DNA from: Campylobacter sp. RM16704
GTDB taxonomy: Bacteria > Campylobacterota > Campylobacteria > Campylobacterales > Campylobacteraceae
DNA: 64,000 nt
Direction: 5' to 3'
Assembly: GCF_000816245.1 (NCBI RefSeq)
Contig: NZ_CP007769.1
Coordinates: 1-64,000, forward strand
Within the stretch, counting starts at the first letter, position 1. Each line of letters begins with the position of its first letter. The notes under the pieces were generated by a model. It saw only the letters and a list, made by a program, of their open reading frames with translations, did not search any database and was not told where the DNA came from. Positions 11,491 to 20,830 of this stretch are shown one piece after another. The position numbers and the translations under genes are program-made.

Positions 11491-14241
11491 ATGTCAAAAA
11501 ATAAATTATCAAATCAATTATTGTATTATAAAAAACTTACAAATCATATCTACCTTTCAGGTATAACAGTATCTTTACTTTTTTCTCCACTTATGGCAAT
11601 TAATCCAAATCAATTACCAAGTGGAGGTAAATTTACTCATGGAACAACAGGTAGTATAAACATTAATGGTAATACTATGAATATTAATGGAACAACACCA
11701 AATAAAAATCATGTTATTCAATGGGGTGGTGGATTTAATATAGGTAAAGACGCACAAGTTCATTTTGGAAAAGGACAAAATGGGCATAATTATCTAAACA
11801 TTGCTCATGGAACAAGTAAATCTACTATAGCTGGTTTATTAAATGCTAATGGTAATAATGTATTTTTAATCAATCCTAATGGAGTAATCATTACTAAAAC
11901 AGGAACTATCAATGCTAATCGCTTTGTGGCTTCTACTTCATCTATGGATAGTGCAGCTATGCAAAACTTTGCTAATATGAATAATTTCAATGATGGTTTA
12001 AGCTTTTCACCTGTATTTAAACCTAATAAATTAGGTAATGTGGTTAATATGGGTAATATTAAAGCAGATAATATTACCCTACAAGGTAACAAGGTAGTAT
12101 TAGGCTCTGAAAACTATAACAACATAAATAAAGTTATGGCTAAAAATATAAAACTAGAAGGTAATGAAGTTTATGTAGATGTAGCTAGTATAGATGGCAA
12201 TACTTTACAAGGTCTAAATGTTGATGCAAAAACAAAAGGTAATGCATATTTAAATGCTAATGGATATTATTATAATCCATATTCTTTTAGTGTGTTTTCA
12301 AAGATTAGTGGAAATAATAACTTTAAAAAAGATGCATATGTAGGTATAGGTTCTGATGTAGATTGGTGGCATTTTGCTAAAGGGTGGAATGAAAACAAAG
12401 CAGGATTTAGAACTAGTGCTAGTGAATATAGACTTACTAAAGATATAGATTTTGGTGGTAATAACAATAAAAACTATGCTAATTATTGTATAGATGGTTT
12501 AGGTTGTACTTCTATGATAGTTGGCTATGATGCTTATAATGGTTTTACCAAGACCTTTGATGGACAAGGCTATACTTTAAAAAATATTAATATAGATACA
12601 AGCTCTTTAAGTAGTGAATCTGAATATGTTGGTATATTTGGTTATATTAATGATGCAACTATTAAAAATATTAATGTGGATTATATGGGTGGCGGGATAA
12701 GAACTAACACCTATGCTGGTGGTTTTGCTGGTAGTGCTAGTGGAACCTTTAGCAATATTTCTTTAAATAATATAGGTAATATTAGTGGTAATAGTAATGG
12801 TGATCAAAGCTTTGTTGCTGGTTTTGCTGGTTTTGCTGGTGGCACCTTTAGCAATATTTCTTTAAATAATATAGGGGATATTAGTGGTTATCATGCTGGT
12901 GGCTTTGCCGGTTGGCTTGCTGGAATTTTTACTAACATCTCTTTGCATGATATAGGAAATATTAGTGGTAATAAATCTCACGGCATTGCTGGTGGTTTTG
13001 CTGGTAGTTATGAAAATGATTCTACTTTTAAAAATATCTATATATTTTTTAATCCAAATGCAAAGATAAGTGGTAGAGCTCCTGGTAAATTTTTTGGTCA
13101 ACCATTTTGGACTGCACACCTTAATAATATTCACATTTACCATAGCAGAAATGATTTAACTAATGCAATTACAGATAGAAATTACTGGGGTAATACCAAT
13201 GATAAAATCCAAATTCACACTTACAATAACTCAAATCAACAAAGTTCATACCAAGACTTTTTATCTAAAGCAAATACTATAAGCAGACCTACCCCACCAT
13301 CTAACCCAACTACCCCACCTAATCTTACAGATACTAATGTAAAATTAGATGAAAATGATTTACACCAAAACATAGTCAATGAAATCATAAATGATATTAC
13401 CAATAATCATTATGAAATTAACATAGCTAATTTACTTAATATGCTTAAAGAAAAAACTAACTATACTAATATGAATGAGGAACAAAAAGCTAACTTTATA
13501 GCTAAATACTTTCTAAAAGGAAATACAACAAAAGCTTTAGAAGTAGTTCAAAGTTTAGACTTTCTTTTAGCTTATGAAAACAATGGCTTAAGTACTGCAA
13601 GTAATGATAAATTTGAAGCAAATGGTTTAAGTGTTAAAAACACTTTAGTAACTAATACTAAAAAAGTAATCAAAAACAAAAATGATTTATTTGATTTTTT
13701 AAGTGGTGATTTAAAAAATTTAGTTGTTGATTATAATCAAAACATAACAGATTTAAAAACAGCTCAAGAACAATTAAAAACAGCTATAGCTAAATATAAT
13801 GACTATGTTAAAAAAGTCAATGAAAATCCTAGCTTAAAAAATGATGCAACTTTAAATTCTTTAAAAGCTGAAGTAGATAGATTAAACAATCTTAGTAAAG
13901 AACTTTTTGCTAGTATAAATGATAATCAAGAATTATTACAAACTTGGCAAAGCAAAACAAGCACTGATTCAAATAATCACTTTAAAATAAAAGGTGAGTT
14001 TAAAAACTTAGCCTTACTTACACCTAATTTAGATGAAGTAATAGTTAATGGTAATGAAAATGAAGACTATAAAAAAGTATCACGCCAAGTAGCTAATGCT
14101 CAAAAACAAACACCTACTTTTGAATATGAAGAAAACGAAAAAGAAGAAGTAGAAGAAACAGCCCTAATGCAAAAAGGAAAGATTTGTATAGTAAGTGATA
14201 ATTTTAAAACTATGAATCCTTGCATAGTTAGAAGTTTTTAA
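11491..14241 (+). CDS. Two-partner-secretion (filamentous haemagglutinin-type) adhesin
   Basis: A 916-residue TpsA-like exoprotein. An extended signal peptide ends near LLFSPLMA. It is followed by a TPS secretion domain: NPNQLPSGGKF, NIAHGTSKSTIAGLLNANG, then the hallmark NPNGVIITKTG. Residues about 408-528 hold four GLUG-type repeats (GGFAG...F.NISL..IG.ISG). A Pro/Thr-rich linker (about 600-615) precedes a helical, probably coiled-coil region. The last 20 residues contain a Cys pair (Cys899, Cys911) separated by 11 residues, like the anchoring loop of Haemophilus HMW1. ATG 11491 is preferred over 11461 because AAGGT is 6 bases upstream. Large size, repeats and a promoter C tract mark it as accessory surface protein. 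No TpsB transporter gene is in the window. Confidence 0.85.
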   Translation: MSKNKLSNQLLYYKKLTNHIYLSGITVSLLFSPLMAINPNQLPSGGKFTHGTTGSININGNTMNINGTTPNKNHVIQWGGGFNIGKDAQVHFGKGQNGHNYLNIAHGTSKSTIAGLLNANGNNVFLINPNGVIITKTGTINANRFVASTSSMDSAAMQNFANMNNFNDGLSFSPVFKPNKLGNVVNMGNIKADNITLQGNKVVLGSENYNNINKVMAKNIKLEGNEVYVDVASIDGNTLQGLNVDAKTKGNAYLNANGYYYNPYSFSVFSKISGNNNFKKDAYVGIGSDVDWWHFAKGWNENKAGFRTSASEYRLTKDIDFGGNNNKNYANYCIDGLGCTSMIVGYDAYNGFTKTFDGQGYTLKNINIDTSSLSSESEYVGIFGYINDATIKNINVDYMGGGIRTNTYAGGFAGSASGTFSNISLNNIGNISGNSNGDQSFVAGFAGFAGGTFSNISLNNIGDISGYHAGGFAGWLAGIFTNISLHDIGNISGNKSHGIAGGFAGSYENDSTFKNIYIFFNPNAKISGRAPGKFFGQPFWTAHLNNIHIYHSRNDLTNAITDRNYWGNTNDKIQIHTYNNSNQQSSYQDFLSKANTISRPTPPSNPTTPPNLTDTNVKLDENDLHQNIVNEIINDITNNHYEINIANLLNMLKEKTNYTNMNEEQKANFIAKYFLKGNTTKALEVVQSLDFLLAYENNGLSTASNDKFEANGLSVKNTLVTNTKKVIKNKNDLFDFLSGDLKNLVVDYNQNITDLKTAQEQLKTAIAKYNDYVKKVNENPSLKNDATLNSLKAEVDRLNNLSKELFASINDNQELLQTWQSKTSTDSNNHFKIKGEFKNLALLTPNLDEVIVNGNENEDYKKVSRQVANAQKQTPTFEYEENEKEEVEETALMQKGKICIVSDNFKTMNPCIVRSF
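12715..13075 (+). repeat. Four tandem GLUG-type repeats within the adhesin
   Basis: Successive units begin GGFAGSASG, AGFAGFAGG, GGFAGWLAG and GGFAGSYEN. The first three contain near-identical NISLNNIG-type cores. The first two units are nearly identical at DNA level (shared run around ttagcaatatttctttaa), so recent duplication and copy-number variation between strains are likely. Confidence 0.75.
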
Positions 14242-14418
14242 TATTTACACTGCTAATTTAGCAGTGTAAATCATACAAAATGTCTTTCTTTTAAAAGCAA
14301 AAACTATTTTCAAACTATGAAGTCAGTTTATTTTAAAATAAACAAAATAGATAGCATTTAATGTAAAATTCTAAACAGAAATTTATTTGATGATAACTAT
14401 TTGATTGAAAATGATAAA
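14242..14418. terminator. Convergent spacer with terminator-like hairpin (adhesin / prfA)
   Basis: TTTACACTGCT (14244-14254), 5-base loop, AGCAGTGTAAA (14260-14270) gives an 11-bp stem immediately after the adhesin stop. A second palindrome, GTTTATTTT/AAAATAAAC, lies at 14326-14343. Neither has a classical long T tail on the plus strand, so termination is probable but not certain. No coding potential is visible in the rest. Confidence 0.55.
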
Positions 14419-15486
14419 TTATAAATTTTCTTGTTTTAAAGCTTCAGCCTGATAGTAGGCAATCAAAGGTTCTATGATTTCATCAAAAAGCCCACCTTCT
14501 AAAATCGCATCAAGCCTATATAAGGTAAGGTTGATTCTGTGATCGCTAATTCGATTTTGTGGAAAATTATAAGTTCTTATGCGTTCGCTTCTATCGCCAC
14601 TTCCAACTTGTGATTTTCTTGCCTCGCTTTCTTTAGCTAAGCGTTCTTGTTCTTGTATTTCAAAAAGTCTTGCTTTTAAGACTTTCATAGCACTTTCTTT
14701 GTTTTTGTGTTGGCTTTTACCATCTTGATTAACTACAACTAAACCTGTTGGTATGTGAGTGATTCTTACAGCACTATCTGTAGTATTTACACTTTGCCCA
14801 CCATGTCCACTACTTCGCATTACATCAATTTTCAAATCATTTGGGTTGATTTGAATTTCTACATCATCAACTTCGGGCATAATAGCAACCGTTATAGCTG
14901 AAGTATGAACTCTACCTTGAGATTCTGTTTCAGGTACTCTTTGAACTCTATGTGTCCCACCCTCGTATTTTAGTCTCGAATAAGCCCCATTTCCTTTTAT
15001 AAGAATGATAATTTCTTTAAATCCACCTACACTACCCTCGCTTGAGCTAACGATTTCGTATTTATAGTCACGATTTTCTGCATAGCGTATATAAGCTTTA
15101 ACTAAATCTCCAACAAATAAAGAAGCTTCATCGCCACCTGTTCCTGCACGAATTTCTAAGAATATATTTTTATCATCGTTTGGATCTTTTGGTAGTAAAA
15201 GAATTTTTAATTCTTCTTCAAGTTGAGGTTTTAAAATTTCGAGATTTTTAAGTTCTTCTTTTGCTAACTCACCTAATTCTACATCAGATAATAGAAGTTT
15301 ATTTTCCTCTATATCATCTAAAGTTTTAAGGTATTCTTGTGCTTTTGCTACTATAGGTTCTAAATTTTTTTGCTCTTTAGATAGAGCTGTCATTTTAGAA
15401 ATATCATTAGAGATATTGACATCACTAAGAAGAGTGTTTAACTCATCAAAGCGTGTTAAAAAAGGTTTGAGTTTGTCAGCTAACAT
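14419..15486 (-). CDS. prfA: Peptide chain release factor 1
   Basis: RF1 reads UAA and UAG and triggers peptide release on the ribosome. The 355-residue protein has the GGQ tripeptide at 229-231 in [17 protein letters not shown] and the RF1-type codon-recognition tripeptide PET at 185-187 (RF2 would have SPF). An N-terminal helical domain precedes these. Length is typical. It lies four bases downstream of rpsT on the same strand; the same rpsT-prfA pair is known in C. jejuni, so they are co-transcribed. Confidence 0.98.
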   Translation of the reverse strand: MLADKLKPFLTRFDELNTLLSDVNISNDISKMTALSKEQKNLEPIVAKAQEYLKTLDDIEENKLLLSDVELGELAKEELKNLEILKPQLEEELKILLLPKDPNDDKNIFLEIRAGTGGDEASLFVGDLVKAYIRYAENRDYKYEIVSSSEGSVGGFKEIIILIKGNGAYSRLKYEGGTHRVQRVPETESQGRVHTSAITVAIMPEVDDVEIQINPNDLKIDVMRSSGHGGQSVNTTDSAVRITHIPTGLVVVNQDGKSQHKNKESAMKVLKARLFEIQEQERLAKESEARKSQVGSGDRSERIRTYNFPQNRISDHRINLTLYRLDAILEGGLFDEIIEPLIAYYQAEALKQENL

Positions 15487-15490
15487 TAAA

Positions 15491-15754
15491 TTATGCTAAT
15501 TTATTTACCAGTAACGCTAGCCTGCTTACACGGCGTGATGCAGTTTGTTTTTTCAAAAATCCACGACTTACCATAGCGTGAATGCTTTTGTTGGCTACTT
15601 TTAGTGCATTTTGCGCAGCTTCTTTGTCGTTGTTTGCTGCTGCTTCACGAACTGCTTTTGTAATGTTTTTTAATCTTGTTCTATAAAATCTATTTCTTTC
15701 AGTTCTTTTGATAGTTTGTCTTGCTCTTTTTTCAGCAGATTTATGGTTTGCCAT
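15491..15754 (-). CDS. rpsT: Small ribosomal subunit protein bS20
   Basis: An 87-residue, lysine- and arginine-rich protein with the S20 start [21 protein letters not shown] and the helical bundle sequence [18 protein letters not shown]. It binds the 5' domain of 16S rRNA. AAAGGA precedes the start. It heads a two-gene unit with prfA. Confidence 0.98.
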   Translation of the reverse strand: MANHKSAEKRARQTIKRTERNRFYRTRLKNITKAVREAAANNDKEAAQNALKVANKSIHAMVSRGFLKKQTASRRVSRLALLVNKLA

Positions 15755-15841
15755 AATTTTCCTTTTTTATATAAATTAAATTGCTAATTATACAAAAATA
15801 AAATTAAATTTTAATTAATTTAAGTATTTCTAAAGTATTAA

Positions 15842-16603
15842 TTAATACCTAATATCGTTTGTTTTTAAAAAATCACGCAATTTTTCATATTCTCCATTTT
15901 CTAGATAACGATACTTTCCCGCTTTTAACATACCAAGATCCAAAGCTCCAAAAGCTACGCGTTTAAGATCCATCACTTCCAAATCAAAATGTCCAAAAAA
16001 GCGTCTTAGCTCTCTATTTTTTCCTTCGTTAATGATAACTTTTAGTTTAGTATAACCTCCGCTTGAGCCAAAAATTTCAAAGCCTAAAAAAGGAGCAAAA
16101 CTCATAGAAGTGATTTTTGTTTTAGCATGAGCTCCTTTTTTTTCGTTTTGAATTTCTAGGCCATTTTGCATTGCTTCGATAACATTTTTATCTATGTTGC
16201 CTTTTACTTTTAAGTAGTATTCTCTTTCTAAATCACTATGCATAAGTGCATCTGCTATCACAGGAGAATCAGTAAGTAAAAGCAAACCTTCGCTAGCAAA
16301 ATCAAGTCTTCCTACGCTAAGCCATGTGCTAAATTGTTTTGGTAAAGAATGGTATATAGTTTTTCTACCTCTATCGTCTTTTTTGCTGACAATCTCGCCT
16401 TTTTGTTTATGGTAAATAATAACACTAAATTGTGTCTTTTTATGTAAAATTTTGCCCTTTATAAAGACTTTATCATCGAATTTAACTTCATCACTTAAAA
16501 GGGCTATTTTATTATTTATTTTAACCAATCCTTGTTTGACAAGCTCATCCGCTTCACGACGGGAGTATTTGCTATTATGTGAGATGAATTTATTAATTCT
16601 CAT
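15842..16603 (-). CDS. RsuA/RluB-family 23S/16S rRNA pseudouridine synthase
   Basis: A 253-residue enzyme with an N-terminal S4 RNA-binding domain (MRINKFISHN..SRREADELVKQGLVKIN) and the catalytic domain with VGRLDFASEGLLLLTD, whose Asp is the nucleophile of the family GRLD motif. EGKNRELRRFFGHF is the RsuA/RluB C-terminal motif. It isomerises one uridine in rRNA, most likely in 23S rRNA (RluB-like). Substrate choice between RluB and RsuA cannot be settled by eye. In C. jejuni the equivalent gene lies directly beside the RNase J gene; here a membrane protein gene is inserted between them. Confidence 0.9.
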   Translation of the reverse strand: MRINKFISHNSKYSRREADELVKQGLVKINNKIALLSDEVKFDDKVFIKGKILHKKTQFSVIIYHKQKGEIVSKKDDRGRKTIYHSLPKQFSTWLSVGRLDFASEGLLLLTDSPVIADALMHSDLEREYYLKVKGNIDKNVIEAMQNGLEIQNEKKGAHAKTKITSMSFAPFLGFEIFGSSGGYTKLKVIINEGKNRELRRFFGHFDLEVMDLKRVAFGALDLGMLKAGKYRYLENGEYEKLRDFLKTNDIRY

Positions 16604-16622
16604 TTATTTTGCCTTGGTTTAT

Positions 16623-17942
16623 TTAGAATTTAATCCATAATTGTAGCATTTTTATTATTTGCATTTGCTTTTTATAAGAAATTAAAAACATGAAAAGTAT
16701 CAAAGAAATAATACAATTGAAATATATTCCATTAGAAAAAATATTGATTATGGTATTGATATTTTTTATATTATTTTGAGAAAAATAATATGGTAAATAT
16801 ATTAATGTATTTACCATAATGCTTATTAAAAATGTAAATTTAAAAAGTCCTAATGCATAAAAAATACACTTTATACTATAGCTTAAATGAAAAATAATAT
16901 AAGCAAGATAAAGAGATTTTATAATGTTGGAGATTTGGTTATTTAAATTTAATCCTACTAAATTTGCTATGATATCGATATAAAAATAGCTTGTGATAAA
17001 TAAAAATACAAAAATGTTATTTGTCAAAAATACAAAAATCAATTTATTTTTAAAAGAAATTTTATCTTTTCCTGCAATAATTTTTTGAATAATATTGCCA
17101 AAACTTAAAATCAAAGCAAGCATAATTCCCCAAAAATAAGCCATAGCTGTAAAGTATTCACTATTTTTGTGTATTAGATTTAAACCTGTTAAAATTACAA
17201 CTATATAAGATGTGTTATCTAAGAGTTGTTCTATAGCTGGATACATATGTTCTTTTGAAAAGAATTGCTTTTTAATATACATACAGTAGATTTTGTAATT
17301 TTTTATTAAAGACTTATATATAAAAATTTTTGTTTGTACACAATAATATATACTACTTACTATTAATACTAAATTAGAAAAAATAGAGCTTGTATTTACA
17401 GAATACACGCCAAAAATTGTGTATTTTAACAAAATAAAATCTATTAAAAAAGCAATAATAAATTTAAGAAAACAAATAAAAATTAACATCTTTATATTTT
17501 CTTTAATCAAAAATAAAGTAATAAAAAATAATACAAGAAATTCTAAGCAACCGTTAAGCCATTGAAAATATAGAAATAAATAATGTGAATTTATATCATA
17601 ATTAACAATTTTTGCAATTACCCAAATACCCCCCCCCCAGCCTATGCAGACAAATAATAAGCTAAAAAATGAAACAAAATAAAATGTTTTTAATGCATTT
17701 TCGTTTTTTTGTTCCAAAAGATAAAATAAAGGTGCAATTAAAAAAGCTTGTAATATTTCTAATGTAGCTTGAAGCCAAGTTATTTGAGAAAGAATATCTA
17801 GCTGGTTTATATCACTTTGTATGAAATGAATTCTAATCAATTCATTAATTTTTGGTAAAAAATATATAAGTATAAAAATTAAAAAATAAAATACATTGTT
17901 TCTTAATAAAATTAAAAAATCATTTTTTAAATTTTTTATCAT
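16623..17942 (-). CDS. Phase-variable polytopic membrane protein, possibly a MOP/flippase-type exporter
   Basis: A 439-residue protein, nearly all hydrophobic, with about 12 predictable membrane segments and few charged loops. Size and hydropathy resemble polysaccharide flippases and other MOP-superfamily exporters, but no diagnostic motif is present, so function is unproven. Codons near residue 102 (WGGG) are encoded by a G10 run. With 10 G the frame is open over the full length, so the gene is ON here; loss or gain of one G would truncate it to about 110 residues. AAAGGA precedes the start. It sits between the pseudouridine synthase and RNase J genes, where C. jejuni has nothing, so it looks acquired. 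Confidence 0.7.
   Translation of the reverse strand: MIKNLKNDFLILLRNNVFYFLIFILIYFLPKINELIRIHFIQSDINQLDILSQITWLQATLEILQAFLIAPLFYLLEQKNENALKTFYFVSFFSLLFVCIGWGGGIWVIAKIVNYDINSHYLFLYFQWLNGCLEFLVLFFITLFLIKENIKMLIFICFLKFIIAFLIDFILLKYTIFGVYSVNTSSIFSNLVLIVSSIYYCVQTKIFIYKSLIKNYKIYCMYIKKQFFSKEHMYPAIEQLLDNTSYIVVILTGLNLIHKNSEYFTAMAYFWGIMLALILSFGNIIQKIIAGKDKISFKNKLIFVFLTNNIFVFLFITSYFYIDIIANLVGLNLNNQISNIIKSLYLAYIIFHLSYSIKCIFYALGLFKFTFLISIMVNTLIYLPYYFSQNNIKNINTIINIFSNGIYFNCIISLILFMFLISYKKQMQIIKMLQLWIKF
17629..17638 (-). repeat. G10 contingency tract inside the membrane protein gene
   Basis: Ten C on the plus strand, read as G10 in the gene: codons TGG GGG GGG GGT. Poly-G tracts of this length are hypermutable in Campylobacter. 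The frame is open at 10 G and would also be open at 7 or 13. Confidence 0.9.
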
Positions 17943-17961
17943 TTTTAATCCTTTAAGAATC

Positions 17962-17990
17962 TTTCAAAGCTTTTTAAAAAAGCTTTGAAA
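17962..17990 (-). terminator. Hairpin downstream of the RNase J gene
   Basis: TTTCAAAGCTTTTT (17962-17975) is followed directly by AAAAAAGCTTTGAAA (17976-17990), forming a strong stem rich in A/T flanks. It lies 3 bases past the RNase J stop and only 20 bases before the membrane protein start, so expression of that gene needs read-through or an internal promoter. Confidence 0.7.
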
Positions 17991-17993
17991 TTT

Positions 17994-19952
17994 CTACATC
18001 ACAAAAATAGTTGGAACTATGGTTGGGTATTTTTTGATTTTTCTAAAAATATGCTTTCTTAGTACCTGTCTAATTTGGGCTTCTAAAACTTTTGGATTAT
18101 CTAAAATTTCATCCTTTACATTTGGAAAAAATTGACTTAAAACATCACTCATTTCTTTTGAGAATGCCCCATCTTGTTTGTCAGCTACTAAACCATAGCT
18201 AAACACTCGTGGTTTGTTAATAAGCGTTTTGCTTGCTTTATCTAGTTGAGCGATAATCACTACTATACCGCTATCTGCTAGTTTTTGTCTATCAATTACC
18301 ACATCATCTGCGATTTGTTTGTTGATTTGATTATCTACAAAAACCTTTCCTGTTTTAACTGTTTTTACGCGTTTGATGTATTTTTGACAAAGTTCTATTT
18401 GATCTCCATCGCTCATTAGGTAGATATTTCTTTCAGGTATGCCACATTTTAGTGCAGTTTCTTTGTGTTTGTTGATATGATTATACTCTCCATGCACTGG
18501 TAAGAAGAATTTAGGTTTTATTAAAGTTAGCATTAACTTTTGTTCTTCTATGCTAGCATGTCCGCTTACGTGAATTTCACTAAATTCTTGATAAGCAACC
18601 TTAGCTCCTGCTTTTAAAAGGAAATCAAGCACAGCAGAAACATTTGCTTCATTTCCTGGTATGGCTTTAGCTGAGATGATGACTTGATCGCTAGGCTTGA
18701 TTTTTATAAATTTATGTTCATCTGTAGCCATTCTATATAAAGCACTCATAGTCTCGCCTTGACTTCCTGTGGTAACAATTAGTACTTCATTGTCTTTATA
18801 TTTGCTAACTTCATCTGCATCAATGAAAATTTTTCTATCAAGTTTTATATAACCAAGTTCCATAGTAGTATAAAGGTTTCTTTCCATAGAACGCCCTATA
18901 ACACATACTTTTCTACCATATTTTAAACCATAAGTTATAGCTTGATATACACGGTGGATATTAGAGCTAAAGGTACTCATAATCACCCTGCCTTTAGTTT
19001 TTGCAAAAATTTGATCAAAAGTAGGTCCAACTGAACTTTCGCTTTTTGTATAGCCTTCTTTATATGAGTTTGTGCTATCACTTAAAAGACAAAGAACACC
19101 TTCTTCACCATAATGAGCCAAGCGGTTTAAGTCGGTTGGGTAACCATCGATCGGTGTTTGATCTATCTTAAAATCACCGGTGTGAATGATTGTTCCCGCT
19201 TTAGTTTTTATAGCTAATGCTGAAGCATCAATGATGGAATGGGTAATATGAATCCACTCTAAATCAAAATCCCCTATTTCATAGACTTGTCTTTTTGTTA
19301 TAGGTCTAAACCATTTGCGTTCGGCCTTTAACCCATGTTCTTCAAATTTATTTGAAATCATACCTAGTGCTAAAGGTGTTGCATAGATAGGAAATTGAAA
19401 TTCTTTGAAAAAATATGGTACAGCACCAATGTGATCTTCATGTGCGTGTGTAATAATGATAGCACGAATTTTGTTTTTAATCTTTCTTACATAGTCAAAA
19501 TCAGGTATGATTATATCAACTCCGTGCATAGTTCCATCTGGAAAACTCATTCCTATATCGACAATAATCGCATCGTTGTTGGTTTCAAATATAGTAATAT
19601 TTCCACCAATTTCTCCAAGCCCACCTAAAGGTGTAATACGAATTTTATGCTCGCTTGAGTTGTTGTGTTTTAAAGGGTGAAGTCTTAGCTCGTGCATGAT
19701 TTTATTAGCTTCTATGCTTTTAGAAATTTCTACTTGCCATTCTTCATTACCACTTAGTTTAGAAGGTAAATTTCTATTTTTTTTCTTTTTCTTTTTTTCT
19801 TCGTTAGCTTCAGTTTGAATATTTTCTATTTTTGCTTCATTTTTTATTTCTTTGTTTTGCTCTTGATTTTGCAAATCTTTTCTTTTTTTATTTCTAAATT
19901 TATTAAATCTTTTAGCTTTGTTTTGTTCTTGAGTTTTGTTCTCTTCGCTCAT
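17994..19952 (-). CDS. rnj: Ribonuclease J
   Basis: RNase J is an exo/endoribonuclease in mRNA decay and rRNA processing. The 652-residue protein has a basic, Lys/Glu/Asn-rich N-terminal extension of about 100 residues, then the metallo-beta-lactamase core with ITPLGGLGEIGGN and the zinc motif HAHEDH (residues 169-174), a beta-CASP domain with SDSTNS and GRSMERN, and the VHGEYNH motif. The N-terminal extension is also known from Helicobacter RNase J. The second ATG (19952) is preferred because AAAGGA overlaps the first ATG (19958) but sits 5 bases before the second. It overlaps the 3' end of rsmA by about 40 bases. Confidence 0.95.
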   Translation of the reverse strand: MSEENKTQEQNKAKRFNKFRNKKRKDLQNQEQNKEIKNEAKIENIQTEANEEKKKKKKNRNLPSKLSGNEEWQVEISKSIEANKIMHELRLHPLKHNNSSEHKIRITPLGGLGEIGGNITIFETNNDAIIVDIGMSFPDGTMHGVDIIIPDFDYVRKIKNKIRAIIITHAHEDHIGAVPYFFKEFQFPIYATPLALGMISNKFEEHGLKAERKWFRPITKRQVYEIGDFDLEWIHITHSIIDASALAIKTKAGTIIHTGDFKIDQTPIDGYPTDLNRLAHYGEEGVLCLLSDSTNSYKEGYTKSESSVGPTFDQIFAKTKGRVIMSTFSSNIHRVYQAITYGLKYGRKVCVIGRSMERNLYTTMELGYIKLDRKIFIDADEVSKYKDNEVLIVTTGSQGETMSALYRMATDEHKFIKIKPSDQVIISAKAIPGNEANVSAVLDFLLKAGAKVAYQEFSEIHVSGHASIEEQKLMLTLIKPKFFLPVHGEYNHINKHKETALKCGIPERNIYLMSDGDQIELCQKYIKRVKTVKTGKVFVDNQINKQIADDVVIDRQKLADSGIVVIIAQLDKASKTLINKPRVFSYGLVADKQDGAFSKEMSDVLSQFFPNVKDEILDNPKVLEAQIRQVLRKHIFRKIKKYPTIVPTIFVM

Positions 19953-20739
19953 AGTCATCCTTTAAATAATCATAAATTTTAAGGTATAAATCAACGCTAA
20001 CTTCATGAGCTCTTGAGGTGGTAGGAATGTTTAGTGCTTCAAATGCTTTTAAAATTGTTTCTTTTTTATTTTTAAAATTCGATAAGAGTTGTTTTCTAGG
20101 GTTTTGAAAACAAGCTCTAAGAAAATCTTTAAAAGCTTCTATATTTTCACATTTTTGCTGATAATGACTAGTTTTAATCAGTTTCATTACAGCTGAAGTA
20201 ATTTTTGGCGGTGGATTAAAACTTTCTGGGTTTATATCAAAAAGCATTTGTCTTTTGCATATTAATGCACAAAGTACTCCTAAAGCCGAAAAACTACTTT
20301 CTTTTTCATTTGCACAAAATTTTTGTGCTACTTCTTTTTGCACCATTACTATAAGCCCAAGGCAGTTTTGATCTTCTAGGGCTTTTAAAATCAAATTTGT
20401 AGCAATATAATATGGTAAATTTGCTACTAAAAAGTACTCTTTATCGCTTAAACTTCCTTGATCAAAAGCATTGCTTGCGTTTTGATGAATAAGCTCAAAA
20501 TTTCCACCTTCAATCTCGTTTTGAAATTTTTTATTTAAAATAGGAATCAAATCTTTATCAATCTCATAAGCTCTAATGTGAGCTTGTGGGATTTTCAAAA
20601 GTTCTTGCGTTAAATCACCTAAGCCAGGCCCAATCTCAACTATATTTTTAGTATCTTTGGGTATGGCTTGGATGATTTTATCTACCACGCTTTTATCACA
20701 TAAAAAATTTTGCCCAAAATGTTTTTTTGCTTTTACCAT
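19912..20739 (-). CDS. rsmA: 16S rRNA (adenine1518/1519-N6) dimethyltransferase
   Basis: RsmA (KsgA) dimethylates two adjacent adenines near the 3' end of 16S rRNA late in 30S assembly. The 275-residue enzyme begins with KKHFGQNFLCD, has SAM motif I VEIGPGLGDLTQ and catalytic motif IV NLPYYIAT. Length is standard. It overlaps the rnj start, indicating co-transcription and coupling; the same pair is found in C. jejuni. It is divergent from the nucleosidase-like gene. Confidence 0.97.
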   Translation of the reverse strand: MVKAKKHFGQNFLCDKSVVDKIIQAIPKDTKNIVEIGPGLGDLTQELLKIPQAHIRAYEIDKDLIPILNKKFQNEIEGGNFELIHQNASNAFDQGSLSDKEYFLVANLPYYIATNLILKALEDQNCLGLIVMVQKEVAQKFCANEKESSFSALGVLCALICKRQMLFDINPESFNPPPKITSAVMKLIKTSHYQQKCENIEAFKDFLRACFQNPRKQLLSNFKNKKETILKAFEALNIPTTSRAHEVSVDLYLKIYDYLKDDYERREQNSRTKQS

Positions 20740-20830
20740 AAATTTATTTTATCTAAAAAATATTAATTATAGCATTATTTTAAGCGCTAATTAGATAAAA
20801 TTTGAATTATTTTTTACAAAGGTTATTTTT

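Noticed and set aside
12862..13143. Minus-strand open frame opposite the adhesin repeats
   Set aside because: Its repetitive Thr/Ile/Ser-rich sequence is just the reverse complement of the GLUG repeats.
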